Positions 1-10,036 of a DNA stretch of 45,334 nucleotides are shown here, in pieces (position 1 is the stretch's first letter; the number at the start of each line of letters is the position of its first letter). This DNA is from Gemmatimonadota bacterium (lineage in GTDB: Bacteria; Gemmatimonadota; Gemmatimonadetes; Gemmatimonadales; Gemmatimonadaceae), in assembly GCA_021298395.1 (NCBI GenBank), contig JAJTFH010000006.1, forward strand, positions 1 to 45,334. Reading direction: 5' to 3'. The notes under the pieces were generated by a model. That model worked only from the letters and a program-made list of their open reading frames with translations, was not told the DNA's origin and searched no databases. The translations under genes and the position numbers were made by a program.

Positions 1-540
1 CGACGCCTCGTCGGCTATGTGCAGCAGGACATCTTCCTCTTCGCCGGCGATATCGCCGCTAACATCCGGCTGGGGAACCCGGTCGGCGACGACGCGGTGC
101 GTGCGGCGGCGGCTCGGGTCGGGGCGGATCGCGTGATCGAGCGCCTCCCCGACGGCTATGCGCATCGCCTGGGGGAGCGCGGGGCGAGCCTCAGTGTGGG
201 GGAGCGCCAGCTCCTCTCTTTCGCGCGGGCGATCGCGGCCGACCCGGCGTTGCTCCTGCTCGACGAGGCGACGAGTGCCGTCGACAGCGAGATCGAGGCG
301 GCGATCCAGCGGGGGGTCGCCACGCTCATGCAGGGGCGGACCACGATCGCCATCGCGCATCGGCTCAGCACCATCATCGGTGCCTCGGAGATCGTGGTCC
401 TGCATCACGGCGAGGTCCGCGAACGTGGGACGCATCGGGCCCTCCTCGAGGCTGACGGCCTCTATGCGCGGCTCTATCGGCTGCAGCTCGGGGCAGAGCC
501 CCACGCACCGGTCGCCGAGACCGCCGGCCCGACGCGCTGA
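1..540 (+). CDS. ABC exporter ATP-binding domain, C-terminal part (5' end outside window)
   Basis: The reading frame is open from the first base, so the start and the expected membrane domain lie upstream. The visible 179 residues are the second half of an ABC nucleotide-binding domain: Q-loop (VQQD, bases 16-27), signature LSVGERQ (about 190-210), Walker B LLLLDEA followed by a D-loop (about 250-285) and the switch histidine in IAHRLS (about 352-369). The order and the LSVGERQ form of the signature are typical of the fused exporter family (MsbA/MdlB/ABCC type), which move lipids, drugs or peptides outward using ATP. The substrate cannot be told. The gene ends with TGA 66 bases before the FHA-like gene; a possible promoter for that gene lies between, so co-transcription is not certain. 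Confidence 0.9.
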   Translation, partial: RRLVGYVQQDIFLFAGDIAANIRLGNPVGDDAVRAAAARVGADRVIERLPDGYAHRLGERGASLSVGERQLLSFARAIAADPALLLLDEATSAVDSEIEAAIQRGVATLMQGRTTIAIAHRLSTIIGASEIVVLHHGEVRERGTHRALLEADGLYARLYRLQLGAEPHAPVAETAGPTR

Positions 541-567
541 CGCTTGCCGCCCCCCCGCCTGGGCCCG

Positions 568-573
568 TAGCTT
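568..573 (+). promoter_or_regulatory. TAGCTT -10-like box before the FHA/PP2C operon
   Basis: TAGCTT fits the TANNNT core of a sigma-70 -10 element. A TTGCCG that matches 4 of 6 -35 positions lies at 544-549, with an 18-base spacer. Seven bases after the box comes ATG (581), so a transcript starting 7 or 8 bases downstream of the box would begin at or next to that ATG. Similar boxes precede other operons in this window. Confidence 0.45.
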
Positions 574-580
574 CCCCCCC

Positions 581-610
581 ATGATGTCCCCCGGTAGCGC
601 ACCCCGATGA
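581..610 (+). CDS. possible 9-codon upstream ORF coupled to the FHA-like gene
   Basis: ATG ATG followed by seven sense codons and TGA encodes MMSPGSAPR. Its stop overlaps the ATG of the FHA-like gene (607) as ATGA. If the mRNA starts at the preceding TAGCTT box, this would be the first translated codon of a leaderless message and would hand ribosomes to the downstream gene by reinitiation. The peptide itself resembles nothing I know. This is inferred from layout only. Confidence 0.3.
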   Translation: MMSPGSAPR

Positions 611-1059
611 GCGGTTCCGTCCGCGTGCAGCTGGTCGAGCTCGACTCGGGTCGTGCGGTGCCCATCACCGAGCATGGGGTGAGCGCGGGTGGACCGGGCG
701 CGGACATCGTGCTTCGGGGGGCGGAGACCCTGCTGGCCTTCGTCGATCCGATCGACGAGGGGTTCGTGATCACCGACGCGGGGCTCAAGGCCCTCACGGT
801 CAATGCCGCCCCGGTGATCGGGCAGCGGCTGGCTCGGCTCGGAGACCAGATCTCCTTCGGGGAGGCGACCTATCGCATCGAATCGGTGCCCGAGGCGGTG
901 GTTGATTCCGGCGTCGAGGTCGCGCCCAGCATGCCGTCCGTGCCGGGCCGCTCCTCCGTACCCCGGTCGCTCCTCGGATGGCTCTTCGTGATCATCGTGG
1001 TGGTGGGGTCCGGCGCGGCCGGTTACCTCGTCGCGGCGATGCTGCGCGGCGGGCGCTGA
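607..1059 (+). CDS. FHA-like domain protein with C-terminal membrane anchor
   Basis: This 150-residue protein has an N-terminal beta-rich region of about 90 residues with the spacing of an FHA domain (ADIVL near 33-37, FVITD near 54-58, an isolated VN near 67-68, GDQISFG near 82-88). A Pro/Ser linker follows, then one hydrophobic segment (about 122-147) and a basic tail. FHA domains bind phosphothreonine peptides. Here the usual Arg and Ser-x-x-His of the binding loops are not obvious, so binding may be altered or lost. It lies 4 bases before the PP2C phosphatase gene, which favours a shared role in Ser/Thr phospho-signalling at the membrane. ATG at 607 is chosen because it overlaps the preceding micro-ORF stop and gives a complete domain. 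The family call is moderate. Confidence 0.6.
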   Translation: MSGSVRVQLVELDSGRAVPITEHGVSAGGPGADIVLRGAETLLAFVDPIDEGFVITDAGLKALTVNAAPVIGQRLARLGDQISFGEATYRIESVPEAVVDSGVEVAPSMPSVPGRSSVPRSLLGWLFVIIVVVGSGAAGYLVAAMLRGGR

Positions 1060-1063
1060 CCCG

Positions 1064-1819
1064 ATGGAGCTTCGCATCGGAGCACGGACCGATGTCGGGC
1101 GGGTGCGGTCGGGGAACGAGGACAACCTTTTCGTCGAGGCCGATGTGCGCCGCGGCATCTTCATCGTCGCCGACGGGATGGGGGGCCACGCCGCCGGCGA
1201 GGTCGCGAGCCAGATGGCGGTACAGATCGTCGGGCAGCGCCTCCTCGCCGTCGGCTCGGTGCACGATGCCGATGCCGTCCCGGTCCTGACCGCGAGCCTC
1301 AAGGAGGCGAACCGTGAGATCTACCGGCGCATGCTCGCGGAGCGCGACAAGCAGGGGATGGGGACGACGGCGTCGGCCCTACTCATCTCCGCGCAGGGGT
1401 TCCTGATCGGACAGATCGGAGATTCCCGGGTCTACCTGCTCCGCGACGGGGTGCTCACACAGCTCACCAAGGATCACTCCTTCGTGCAGGAGCAGGTCGA
1501 CGCAGGGATCCTCACCCCGGAGCAGGCCCGCTACCACCCGTACAGCAACGTGATCACCCGATGCGTGGGCTCGAATGATGAGGTCGAGGTCGATGTCTTC
1601 ACCGGTCCCGTGCGCGTCGGGGATCTCTTCCTCGTGGCATCCGATGGCCTCACCGGCATGCTCGACGACGGCCAGATCGCACGGCTCCTCTCGGCGAACG
1701 CCGGCCCCGGTCGGAAGGTCGATGCGTTGATCGCCGAGGCGAATAGCCATGGGGGGCTCGACAATATCACCGCGATCGTGATCGAGGTCGCCGCGATCGA
1801 CGAGGCGTCGCATGTCTGA
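1064..1819 (+). CDS. PP2C-family serine/threonine protein phosphatase (Stp/PrpC type)
   Basis: This 251-residue protein has the full set of PP2C motifs: RSGNEDN (15-21), VADGMGGH (35-42, with metal-binding Asp37 and Gly38), GTTAS (about 104-108), IGDSRVYL (about 125-132), ASDGLTG (about 193-199) and GLDNIT (about 231-236, whose Asp is the second metal ligand). The family uses two Mn or Mg ions to dephosphorylate phospho-Ser/Thr in the cytoplasm and usually opposes Hanks-type kinases. The length matches stand-alone bacterial PP2C enzymes, and no sensory or membrane domain is attached. The gene follows the FHA-like gene by 4 bases, and its last 8 bases overlap the next small gene, so the three are probably translated together. 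No kinase gene is visible in the window. Confidence 0.95.
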   Translation: MELRIGARTDVGRVRSGNEDNLFVEADVRRGIFIVADGMGGHAAGEVASQMAVQIVGQRLLAVGSVHDADAVPVLTASLKEANREIYRRMLAERDKQGMGTTASALLISAQGFLIGQIGDSRVYLLRDGVLTQLTKDHSFVQEQVDAGILTPEQARYHPYSNVITRCVGSNDEVEVDVFTGPVRVGDLFLVASDGLTGMLDDGQIARLLSANAGPGRKVDALIAEANSHGGLDNITAIVIEVAAIDEASHV

Positions 1820-2003
1820 TACGCCCGAGACGGTCGGCGAGATCGCCGAGCTCTATCTGGGGAACATCCTCTACGCGATCGAGCGCTGCGCGATGCAGCT
1901 CGACGGCGAGGGGAAGTCGACCGACGCGCAGTTCTATCGTGGGATCGGCCGGTTGCTGGCCGATGCGCATGGTCGCGCGCGGCCCCCACGTGGGATCGAC
2001 TGA
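1812..2003 (+). CDS. small conserved-looking protein of unknown function (63 aa)
   Basis: I do not recognise this protein. It begins with ATG inside the last codons of the PP2C gene (8-base overlap), which supports real, coupled translation. The sequence is mostly helical in character: an acidic first helix (about 5-35) with hydrophobic spacing (IAELYLGNILYAIERC) and a second helix near 38-54, then a short Arg/Pro tail. There is no signal peptide or membrane segment. It ends only 3 bases from the stop of the convergent HD gene. A role as a partner of the phosphatase or FHA protein is inferred from position only. Confidence 0.6.
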   Translation: MSDTPETVGEIAELYLGNILYAIERCAMQLDGEGKSTDAQFYRGIGRLLADAHGRARPPRGID

Positions 2004-2006
2004 CCC

Positions 2007-3230
2007 TTACGCCGCCGCGAGGGCCGCGAGCACGGCGTCACGCGGGAGTTCGCGCCGCGTCACCGTGAAGACGCGCAACCATCGCGCTGACTGATAGAGC
2101 TGCTCGGCGAGGATCGGGAGGTTGATCGCGCCGGCGATCCCCGAGTCGGTGAGGCGTCGCACCGCTCCATCCCGCGTCACGAGCGGGAGATCGAGTCCGA
2201 GCATGCGCTCCTTGCGCGGATAGTCGATCAGCAGCTCGCCCGGCTGGAGCCCATGCGCCCGCGCGAGCTGGTCCTCGGCGGCCCGCGTGCGGGCGCGATC
2301 CTCGGCGATCCACTCGAGAGCGATCCCGGCGAGCTCGGCGGCGGGCGCCTCGCACGCGCGCTTGTAGAGCCGGCGCTCGCGGATCGCGGTGAGGAGGGGT
2401 GAGGCACCGCCGACGGCGAGCGCATCGAGGAGCCCCTCATCGGTGAAGCCGACGAGGGCATCGGCGCGGAGTCGCCCGGCCTGCAAGGCGTCCTCGACGA
2501 GTCGCTTGTACATCGCCGTCGCGCTGCGCACCGCGTGCTGCCAGTAGACGTTGCGGTACATCTGGTACTTGGCGAAGAGGAGCGACTCGAGTGCGGAGAG
2601 CCCCTTCTCTCGGATCCCGACGGCGAGCGCGCCGGTGTCGGGGGTGCGGACGACGCAGAGGGCGTGGCGCAGGCGCTCCACATCGATCTCCCCATACGCG
2701 ACGCCGCACATCATGGCGTCGCGCTTGAGATAGTCGGTCTTGTCGAGGTCGATCGATCCGGAGATCAGCCCTTGGAGGGGGGCATCACTCGTGCCGCGCA
2801 CCAGCGCGAGGATCCGCTCGGGGGCGTCGGTGGCGAAGTCCGCGCGGAGGATCGCGCCGACCGGCCCCTCGCAGAGGAGCGAGGCCGCGACCTCCTCATG
2901 ATGCGGGACCCCGATCTCCTCCAGCGCGTGTGAGAAGGGATAGTGCCCGATGTCATGCAGCAGCGCTGCGGCCTCGACCAATCGACGGTCGAGGGCAGGG
3001 ACCTCGGTGAGTTCGCCCGCGTCCTCGAGCGCGCGGACGGTGAGGCGCGTCAGGTGAAAGGCGCCCAACGCATGTTCGAAGCGCGAGTGCGTCGCGCCGG
3101 GATAGACCAGATGCGCCAAGCCGAGCTGGCGCACGTACCGCAACCGCTGGAAGGGCGCCGCGTCGAGGAGCCGGAGATACGGCCCCTCGACGCGGACGTT
3201 GTTCCAGAGTGGATCGCGCAGGGTGGCCAA
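2007..3230 (-). CDS. HD-domain phosphohydrolase (SAMHD1/dGTPase-like)
   Basis: This 407-residue protein carries the metal-binding pattern of HD phosphohydrolases: His48 and His53 in THSRFEH, the HD pair His92-Asp93 in LLHDIGH, His110-His111, and the distal Asp in the SIDLDKTDYLKRD stretch (about 159-171). This arrangement is that of the dNTP triphosphohydrolase/SAMHD1-like subgroup (COG1078 type), which cleaves nucleotides; the actual substrate is not known. The start is TTG at 3230, directly after the TGA of pckA with no spacer, so translation probably depends on pckA. The C-terminal 200 residues are less conserved and probably form the helical regulatory part. It ends 3 bases from the stop of the convergent small gene. 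Confidence 0.88.
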   Translation of the reverse strand: MATLRDPLWNNVRVEGPYLRLLDAAPFQRLRYVRQLGLAHLVYPGATHSRFEHALGAFHLTRLTVRALEDAGELTEVPALDRRLVEAAALLHDIGHYPFSHALEEIGVPHHEEVAASLLCEGPVGAILRADFATDAPERILALVRGTSDAPLQGLISGSIDLDKTDYLKRDAMMCGVAYGEIDVERLRHALCVVRTPDTGALAVGIREKGLSALESLLFAKYQMYRNVYWQHAVRSATAMYKRLVEDALQAGRLRADALVGFTDEGLLDALAVGGASPLLTAIRERRLYKRACEAPAAELAGIALEWIAEDRARTRAAEDQLARAHGLQPGELLIDYPRKERMLGLDLPLVTRDGAVRRLTDSGIAGAINLPILAEQLYQSARWLRVFTVTRRELPRDAVLAALAAA

Positions 3231-4844
3231 TCAGCCCTTCGGCCCCGCCGCGCGAATGGCCGGGGAGACCGCCTCGCCGAACTTCTTGATGTTCTCCTGG
3301 AACATGCTGGCGAGTTTCGTGGCCTGCGCGTCGTACGCGTTGCCGTCCTTCCAGGTGTTCCGCGGCTGCAGGATCTCGCTCGGGACCCCCTCGACCGCCG
3401 TCGGGATCGGGAGGCCGAAGATCGGATCCGGGTTGACCCGCGTCTGGTCGAGCTTCCCGGCGAGCGCCGCGCGCACCATCGCGCGTGTGTACGAGAGCTT
3501 CATGCGCGACCCCACGCCGTATGCCCCACCGCTCCACCCGGTGTTCACGAGCCAGACCTGCGCTTGGTGCTGGTCGAGCAACTCGCCGAGCATCTCGGCG
3601 TATTTGGTCGGGTGCCATACGAGGAAGACGGCGCCGAAGCAGGCCGAGAAGGTCGCCTGCGGCTCGGTGACGCCACGCTCGGTCCCGGCGAGCTTCGCCG
3701 TGTAGCCGGAGAGGAAGTAATACATCGCCTGCGCCTTGGTGAGCTTGGCGATCGGCGGGAGGACCCCGAAGGCGTCGGCCGTCAGGAAGACGACGTGCTT
3801 GGGATGCCCGCCCTTCCCGCTCGGGACATGATTGCGGATGTAGTGGAGCGGATACGAGGCGCGGGTGTTCTCGGTGATCGCCTGGCTGGCGAAGTCGACC
3901 CGCTTGTCCCCCGGATGGAGGACGACGTTCTCGAGGATCGTCCCGAACATCTCCGTGGTGGCGAAGATGTCGGGCTCCTGCTCGCGCGAGAGGTTGATCA
4001 CCTTCGCGTAGCACCCCCCCTCGAAGTTGAAGGTGCCGTTGGCGCTCCACCCATGCTCGTCATCGCCGATGAGCCCGCGCTCCGGGTCGGCGGAGAGGGT
4101 CGTCTTCCCGGTGCCGGAGAGCCCGAAGAAGAGCGCGGTGTCGCCGGCCGGGCCGATGTTCGCCGAGCAGTGCATCGAGAGGACGCCCTGCTTGGGGAGC
4201 ATGTAGTTCATCACGGTGAACATCGACTTCTTGAGCTCGCCGGCGTAGCGCGTCCCGCCGATGAGGATCATCCGCTTGGCGAGGTTGAGGACGATGAAGG
4301 TCCCCGTGCGCGTGCCGTGCCTGGCCGGATCGGCCTGGAACTCCGGCGCATGCAGGATGCTGAAGTTCGGGACGAAGCCGGCGAGCGCCTCGACGGCGGG
4401 CCGGATGAACATGTTGCGGACGAAGTTCGCATGCCACGCGTTCGGCGTGACGTAGCGGCAGGAGAGGCGATATGCCTCGTCCGCGCCGCAGTAGAGATCC
4501 TCCACGAAGAGTTCGCCGAGCCCGTTGAGGTAGCCCTTCACGTCGGCGAGGAGCACCTCGAAGTGCGCCTCGGTGATCGGCTGGTTGACCTTCCCCCAGT
4601 CGACGTCGGCCTCGGTCGAGGGCTCCTTCACCACGAACTTGTCGTTCGGGGAGCGGCCGGTGTGCGGGGAGGTGACGGCGACGAAGGGGCCCATGTGGGC
4701 GAGCTCACCCTCGCCGCGACGGATCGCGGCCTGGATGAGGTCCGGGGCCTCGAGATTCCAATGGACGGTCCCGGACGGGGTCAGTCCCTGCGCGGTCAGG
4801 CCGGTGCTGCTCTGGCGACTCGGCGCGGTGGCGGAAGCGGTCAT
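3231..4844 (-). CDS. pckA: ATP-dependent phosphoenolpyruvate carboxykinase
   Basis: This 537-residue cytosolic enzyme converts oxaloacetate and ATP to PEP, CO2 and ADP, the first committed step of gluconeogenesis. Visible hallmarks of the ATP-type family are HTGRSPNDKF (61-70), the metal ligand region with His225 in SMHCSAN, the P-loop GLSGTGKTT (241-249) and the kinase-2 motif DDEHGW (261-266). The length equals the usual 530-540. The start ATG at 4844 has no clear Shine-Dalgarno sequence. About 37 bases upstream on this strand is TATCAT (4887 to 4882), a reasonable -10 box. The upstream neighbour on the same strand is the malic enzyme gene, so the two enzymes of the C4-to-C3 interconversion are side by side. 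The HD gene follows immediately. Confidence 0.98.
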   Translation of the reverse strand: MTASATAPSRQSSTGLTAQGLTPSGTVHWNLEAPDLIQAAIRRGEGELAHMGPFVAVTSPHTGRSPNDKFVVKEPSTEADVDWGKVNQPITEAHFEVLLADVKGYLNGLGELFVEDLYCGADEAYRLSCRYVTPNAWHANFVRNMFIRPAVEALAGFVPNFSILHAPEFQADPARHGTRTGTFIVLNLAKRMILIGGTRYAGELKKSMFTVMNYMLPKQGVLSMHCSANIGPAGDTALFFGLSGTGKTTLSADPERGLIGDDEHGWSANGTFNFEGGCYAKVINLSREQEPDIFATTEMFGTILENVVLHPGDKRVDFASQAITENTRASYPLHYIRNHVPSGKGGHPKHVVFLTADAFGVLPPIAKLTKAQAMYYFLSGYTAKLAGTERGVTEPQATFSACFGAVFLVWHPTKYAEMLGELLDQHQAQVWLVNTGWSGGAYGVGSRMKLSYTRAMVRAALAGKLDQTRVNPDPIFGLPIPTAVEGVPSEILQPRNTWKDGNAYDAQATKLASMFQENIKKFGEAVSPAIRAAGPKG

Positions 4845-4881
4845 GGCAGGTGGAGGAGTGGGGAAAGGGGAAACCTGAAAT

Positions 4882-4887
4882 ATGATA
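4882..4887 (-). promoter_or_regulatory. possible -10 box (TATCAT) for pckA
   Basis: TATCAT, read on the minus strand, lies 37 bases before the pckA ATG in the 70-base gap behind the malic enzyme gene, which is otherwise C-rich. It is the most A/T-rich spot in the gap and matches TATAAT at 5 of 6 positions. No convincing -35 was found. Confidence 0.35.
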
Positions 4888-4914
4888 GGACCCCGCCCCC
4901 CATCCCAGAGCCCG

Positions 4915-7173
<2,259 letters not shown>

Positions 7174-7183
7174 AGATAGGTCC

Positions 7184-7189
7184 AATCTA
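7184..7189 (-). promoter_or_regulatory. TAGATT -10-like box before maeB
   Basis: Read on the minus strand, TAGATT lies 10 bases before the maeB ATG. A start 7 bases downstream would leave an untranslated leader of only about 3 or 4 bases. No Shine-Dalgarno sequence is seen between. It belongs to the same TANNTT group as the other boxes in this window. Confidence 0.4.
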
Positions 7190-7262
7190 GCCGTGACCGG
7201 TCGGTCGCGGCGGCCATTCCCCCTAGCGAACCGCGGTTGCCGCTGTTAGTCCTTTTCATTCG

Positions 7263-7646
7263 ATGCGAACCACCGTCCGACGCCCCCTCATGGATCTGAC
7301 CCGCCTCCTTCGGTCGCGGGTCGGGAGGACGCTCGCGCTCCTCTGGCTCGTGAGCCAGACGGTCGGTGGGGTGGTGATGCCGATCGCCGATGCCCTCGCG
7401 GGGCATGGGGTGGCGGTGGTGGCGCATGTGGAGGACGATGCGGGGACGCACTGTCCGCCGGCGCACTCCGAGGTGGGGTGTCATCTGGCGACCGCCACGG
7501 GCGCCCCGAGCGTGGGCGATCTGGCGACGGTGGCGGGCGGGCAGCGGTGGCGGGTGGTGGTCTCGCGCCCCCGCGCCTGGGATGCGGCCCCACCCGTCGG
7601 CGCCGTGCGCGCCCTGCCGCTCGGCCGAGGCCCGCCGCTGGCCTGA
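7263..7646 (+). CDS. small exported or membrane protein with His/Cys motif, upstream of TonB receptor
   Basis: I do not recognise a named family. The 127-residue product has a basic start, one hydrophobic stretch (about 23-46) that could be a signal peptide or anchor, then a His/Cys-rich patch (His55, His63-Cys64, His68, Cys73-His74, in the pattern HC-x3-H-x4-CH) and a Pro/Ala-rich tail. The patch looks able to bind a transition metal outside the cytoplasm. The gene lies 94 bases upstream of a ZnuD-like TonB receptor on the same strand, which supports a metal-related role by context. A second in-frame ATG at 7290 is an alternative start. Confidence 0.6.
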   Translation: MRTTVRRPLMDLTRLLRSRVGRTLALLWLVSQTVGGVVMPIADALAGHGVAVVAHVEDDAGTHCPPAHSEVGCHLATATGAPSVGDLATVAGGQRWRVVVSRPRAWDAAPPVGAVRALPLGRGPPLA

Positions 7647-7740
7647 CCTCACCGATGCGCGTCGATCGCGCATCGTGACGTCCTCGGGTCGCCGGTGATG
7701 CGGCCCCTCGTCCCTCCCTCATCATGCTAGGAGACGCCGT

Positions 7741-10005
7741 ATGCGGGCGTTTCGTGCAGCCCTCGTGGCTGTGTGTTGTCTCATGCCAGCGGCCGTGCCT
7801 GCACAGGGCGCGCGCACCGTGGCCGTCACCGGCACCGTCCGGGACACCGCCACTGGTGCGCCGTTGCCCGGTGCGGTCGTGCGCATCATGGAGTTGCATC
7901 GCGAAGGGCGTACGCATGAGGATGGCTCCTTTGTCATCGGCGCCGTCCCGCCTGGTACCTACCGACTCGTGGTCCAACGCATCGGGTATCGCGCCGCGGA
8001 TCTCCCGCTCGTCGTCGCGGACCGTCCGGTCACTGTCGCGATCGCGCTGCGCGAGCAGCCGATGCAGGTGGCGGCGACCGTCATCACGGGGCAGATCTCG
8101 GAGCGCGGGTCGAGCGATGCGATCACCTCCACCAGCGTGTTGAGCGAGGCGCGGCTCGATCGGCGTCTCGACGGCACCTTGGGTTCCACGATCGTGGGGA
8201 CCCCGGGGGTCGCGATGGCGCAGATGGGACCGGCCACCGGGCGTCCGGTGATCCGTGGGATGGGGGGGGATCGCGTGGTGATCCTCGAGGATGGCCAACG
8301 CCCCGGGGATCTCTCCTCGACCTCCATGGATCACGCGGTGGCCATCGATCCCCTCACCGCACAGCGCATCGAGGTGGTGCGCGGGCCGATGTCGTTGCTC
8401 TACGGATCGAGCGCGCTCGGCGGCGTGGTCAACCTGATCCGTCACGAGGTCCCGACCACCGCCGCCGAGCATGCGCATGGGACGCTCAGTGCGCAGGCGA
8501 GTTCGGCGAACGGTGGCACGACGCTCGGCGGATGGGGGGAGGCCCCCCTGGCCGGCCTCACCGTGCGGGGCGAGGGCTCGTTCCGGCACACGGGCGATCT
8601 CCGCACCCCCGTGGGGGTCCTTGGGAATACGCAGTCGATGCACGCGAGTGGGAGCGTCGGTGCCTCGATGGTCCGCGATTGGGGCTACGCGGGGGTCGCG
8701 TATCGCTTCCTTGGGAACGAGTACGGGTTACCCGGAGGGTTCGTCGGGGCGCATCCGGGTGGGGTCGATATCGCGATGCGTCGGCACAGCGTGCGGGCCG
8801 AAGCGGATTGGCACCCGACAAGCCCACGCGTCGAGAGTGTGCGTGCGACGGTCACCTTCTCGGACTACCTGCACGATGAGATCGAAGGGGATGGCGAGGT
8901 CGCGACGCGATACCAGCAGCGGATGACCGTCGGGGAGGTCGTCGCGCGGCATCGACCGATCGGCGGGGTGAGTTCCGGGGCGATCGGGGCGCGCGCACAG
9001 TATCGAGACATCACCACGGCGGGCGCCCTCCGCACGCCGTCGACCGCCGATTGGTCGCTCGCCCTCTTCGCGATCGAGGAGTGGGGGACGGGGCCACTCC
9101 GCCTTCAAGCGGGCGCGCGCTACGATCACGCGCGGTTCACCCCGTTGGAGCGTAGTACCATCGTCATCAACGGAGAGGATGTCCCGACGGTCGCTCGGGA
9201 CTTCGGTGCGCTCTCCGCGTCGGTGGGTGCACTCTACCGGTTCGAGCATGGGATCCGGCTTGGGGCGAGCGTGAGCCGAGCGTATCGCACCCCGGATTTC
9301 AACGAGCTCTACTCCGATGGGCCGCACCTCGCGGCCTACTCCTACGACGTCGGCAATCCGCGACTGCGGCAGGAGACGGGGCTTGGGGCCGAGCTCTTCG
9401 CTCGGGTCGAACGGGACCGCGTGCGCGCGGAGGCCGCCGTCTACGTCAATCGGATGGACGGGTACGTCTTTCCTCGGAATACCGGGGAGCTCGGGCGTCA
9501 GGGGGAGCGGTGGAAGTTCCAGTATGTGAACGCGGATGCCCGACTGGCCGGCGCCGAGGGGGAGTTCGAGTGGACCCTGCGTGAGCATGTCGTGCTCGAG
9601 GGCACCCTGTCGTATGTGCGTGGGACGATCACTGGGAGCCGTGATACGATCCCGGGACTGAACGGGGAACCCGATCGCGTGGCCTCGGGCGATCTCCCGC
9701 TCATCCCACCACTCAACGGACGGATCGGTCTCCGGCATGAGACCGCGCGGTGGTCGGCGGGTGGTGGCGTACGGGCTGCCGCGCGTCAGGTGTGTCTCGG
9801 GGATTTTGAGACCCCGACGGCAGGGTATGCCACGGTCGATCTCTTCCTCGGACGTCGCTTCCTCGTGGGGGGGCGTCTCCATGGCGTCACCCTGCGCATC
9901 GACAATCTCCTCGATGCTGAGATCCGCGATCATCTCTCGCGCACCAAGCTCATCATCCCCGACGCGGGTCGGAATGTGCTGTTGCTGTACCGCGTGCAGT
10001 TCTAA
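7741..10005 (+). CDS. TonB-dependent outer-membrane receptor, ZnuD-like
   Basis: This 754-residue protein has a signal peptide (about 1-22, ending near PAQGA), a carboxypeptidase-regulatory-like beta domain (about 28-110), a plug (about 112-225, with RPVIRGMGGDRVVILEDG and the conserved VEVVRGP/SLLYGSSALGG-type stretch) and a 22-strand-type barrel ending in aromatic VQF. The plug segment containing SMDHAVAIDP resembles ZnuD-type zinc or haem receptors. Such receptors bring a scarce metal or chelate across the outer membrane using TonB energy. An AGGAGA ribosome site lies just before ATG 7741. The flanking genes encode a His/Cys-rich small protein and a His-containing lipoprotein, which agrees with metal uptake. 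The exact ligand is inferred. Confidence 0.9.
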   Translation: MRAFRAALVAVCCLMPAAVPAQGARTVAVTGTVRDTATGAPLPGAVVRIMELHREGRTHEDGSFVIGAVPPGTYRLVVQRIGYRAADLPLVVADRPVTVAIALREQPMQVAATVITGQISERGSSDAITSTSVLSEARLDRRLDGTLGSTIVGTPGVAMAQMGPATGRPVIRGMGGDRVVILEDGQRPGDLSSTSMDHAVAIDPLTAQRIEVVRGPMSLLYGSSALGGVVNLIRHEVPTTAAEHAHGTLSAQASSANGGTTLGGWGEAPLAGLTVRGEGSFRHTGDLRTPVGVLGNTQSMHASGSVGASMVRDWGYAGVAYRFLGNEYGLPGGFVGAHPGGVDIAMRRHSVRAEADWHPTSPRVESVRATVTFSDYLHDEIEGDGEVATRYQQRMTVGEVVARHRPIGGVSSGAIGARAQYRDITTAGALRTPSTADWSLALFAIEEWGTGPLRLQAGARYDHARFTPLERSTIVINGEDVPTVARDFGALSASVGALYRFEHGIRLGASVSRAYRTPDFNELYSDGPHLAAYSYDVGNPRLRQETGLGAELFARVERDRVRAEAAVYVNRMDGYVFPRNTGELGRQGERWKFQYVNADARLAGAEGEFEWTLREHVVLEGTLSYVRGTITGSRDTIPGLNGEPDRVASGDLPLIPPLNGRIGLRHETARWSAGGGVRAAARQVCLGDFETPTAGYATVDLFLGRRFLVGGRLHGVTLRIDNLLDAEIRDHLSRTKLIIPDAGRNVLLLYRVQF

Positions 10006-10036
10006 TCCATCACATCTATCGTCACAGAGGTCACCC

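Noticed and set aside
1983..1994. CCCACGTGGG palindrome at the end of the 63-residue gene as a terminator
   Set aside because: Its two halves leave no loop, so it cannot form a stable hairpin; at this base composition it is likely chance.
7174..7185. TTG 7185 as the start of maeB
   Set aside because: It lies inside a promoter-like TAGATT box and adds four residues not expected before MKRKDALDYH.
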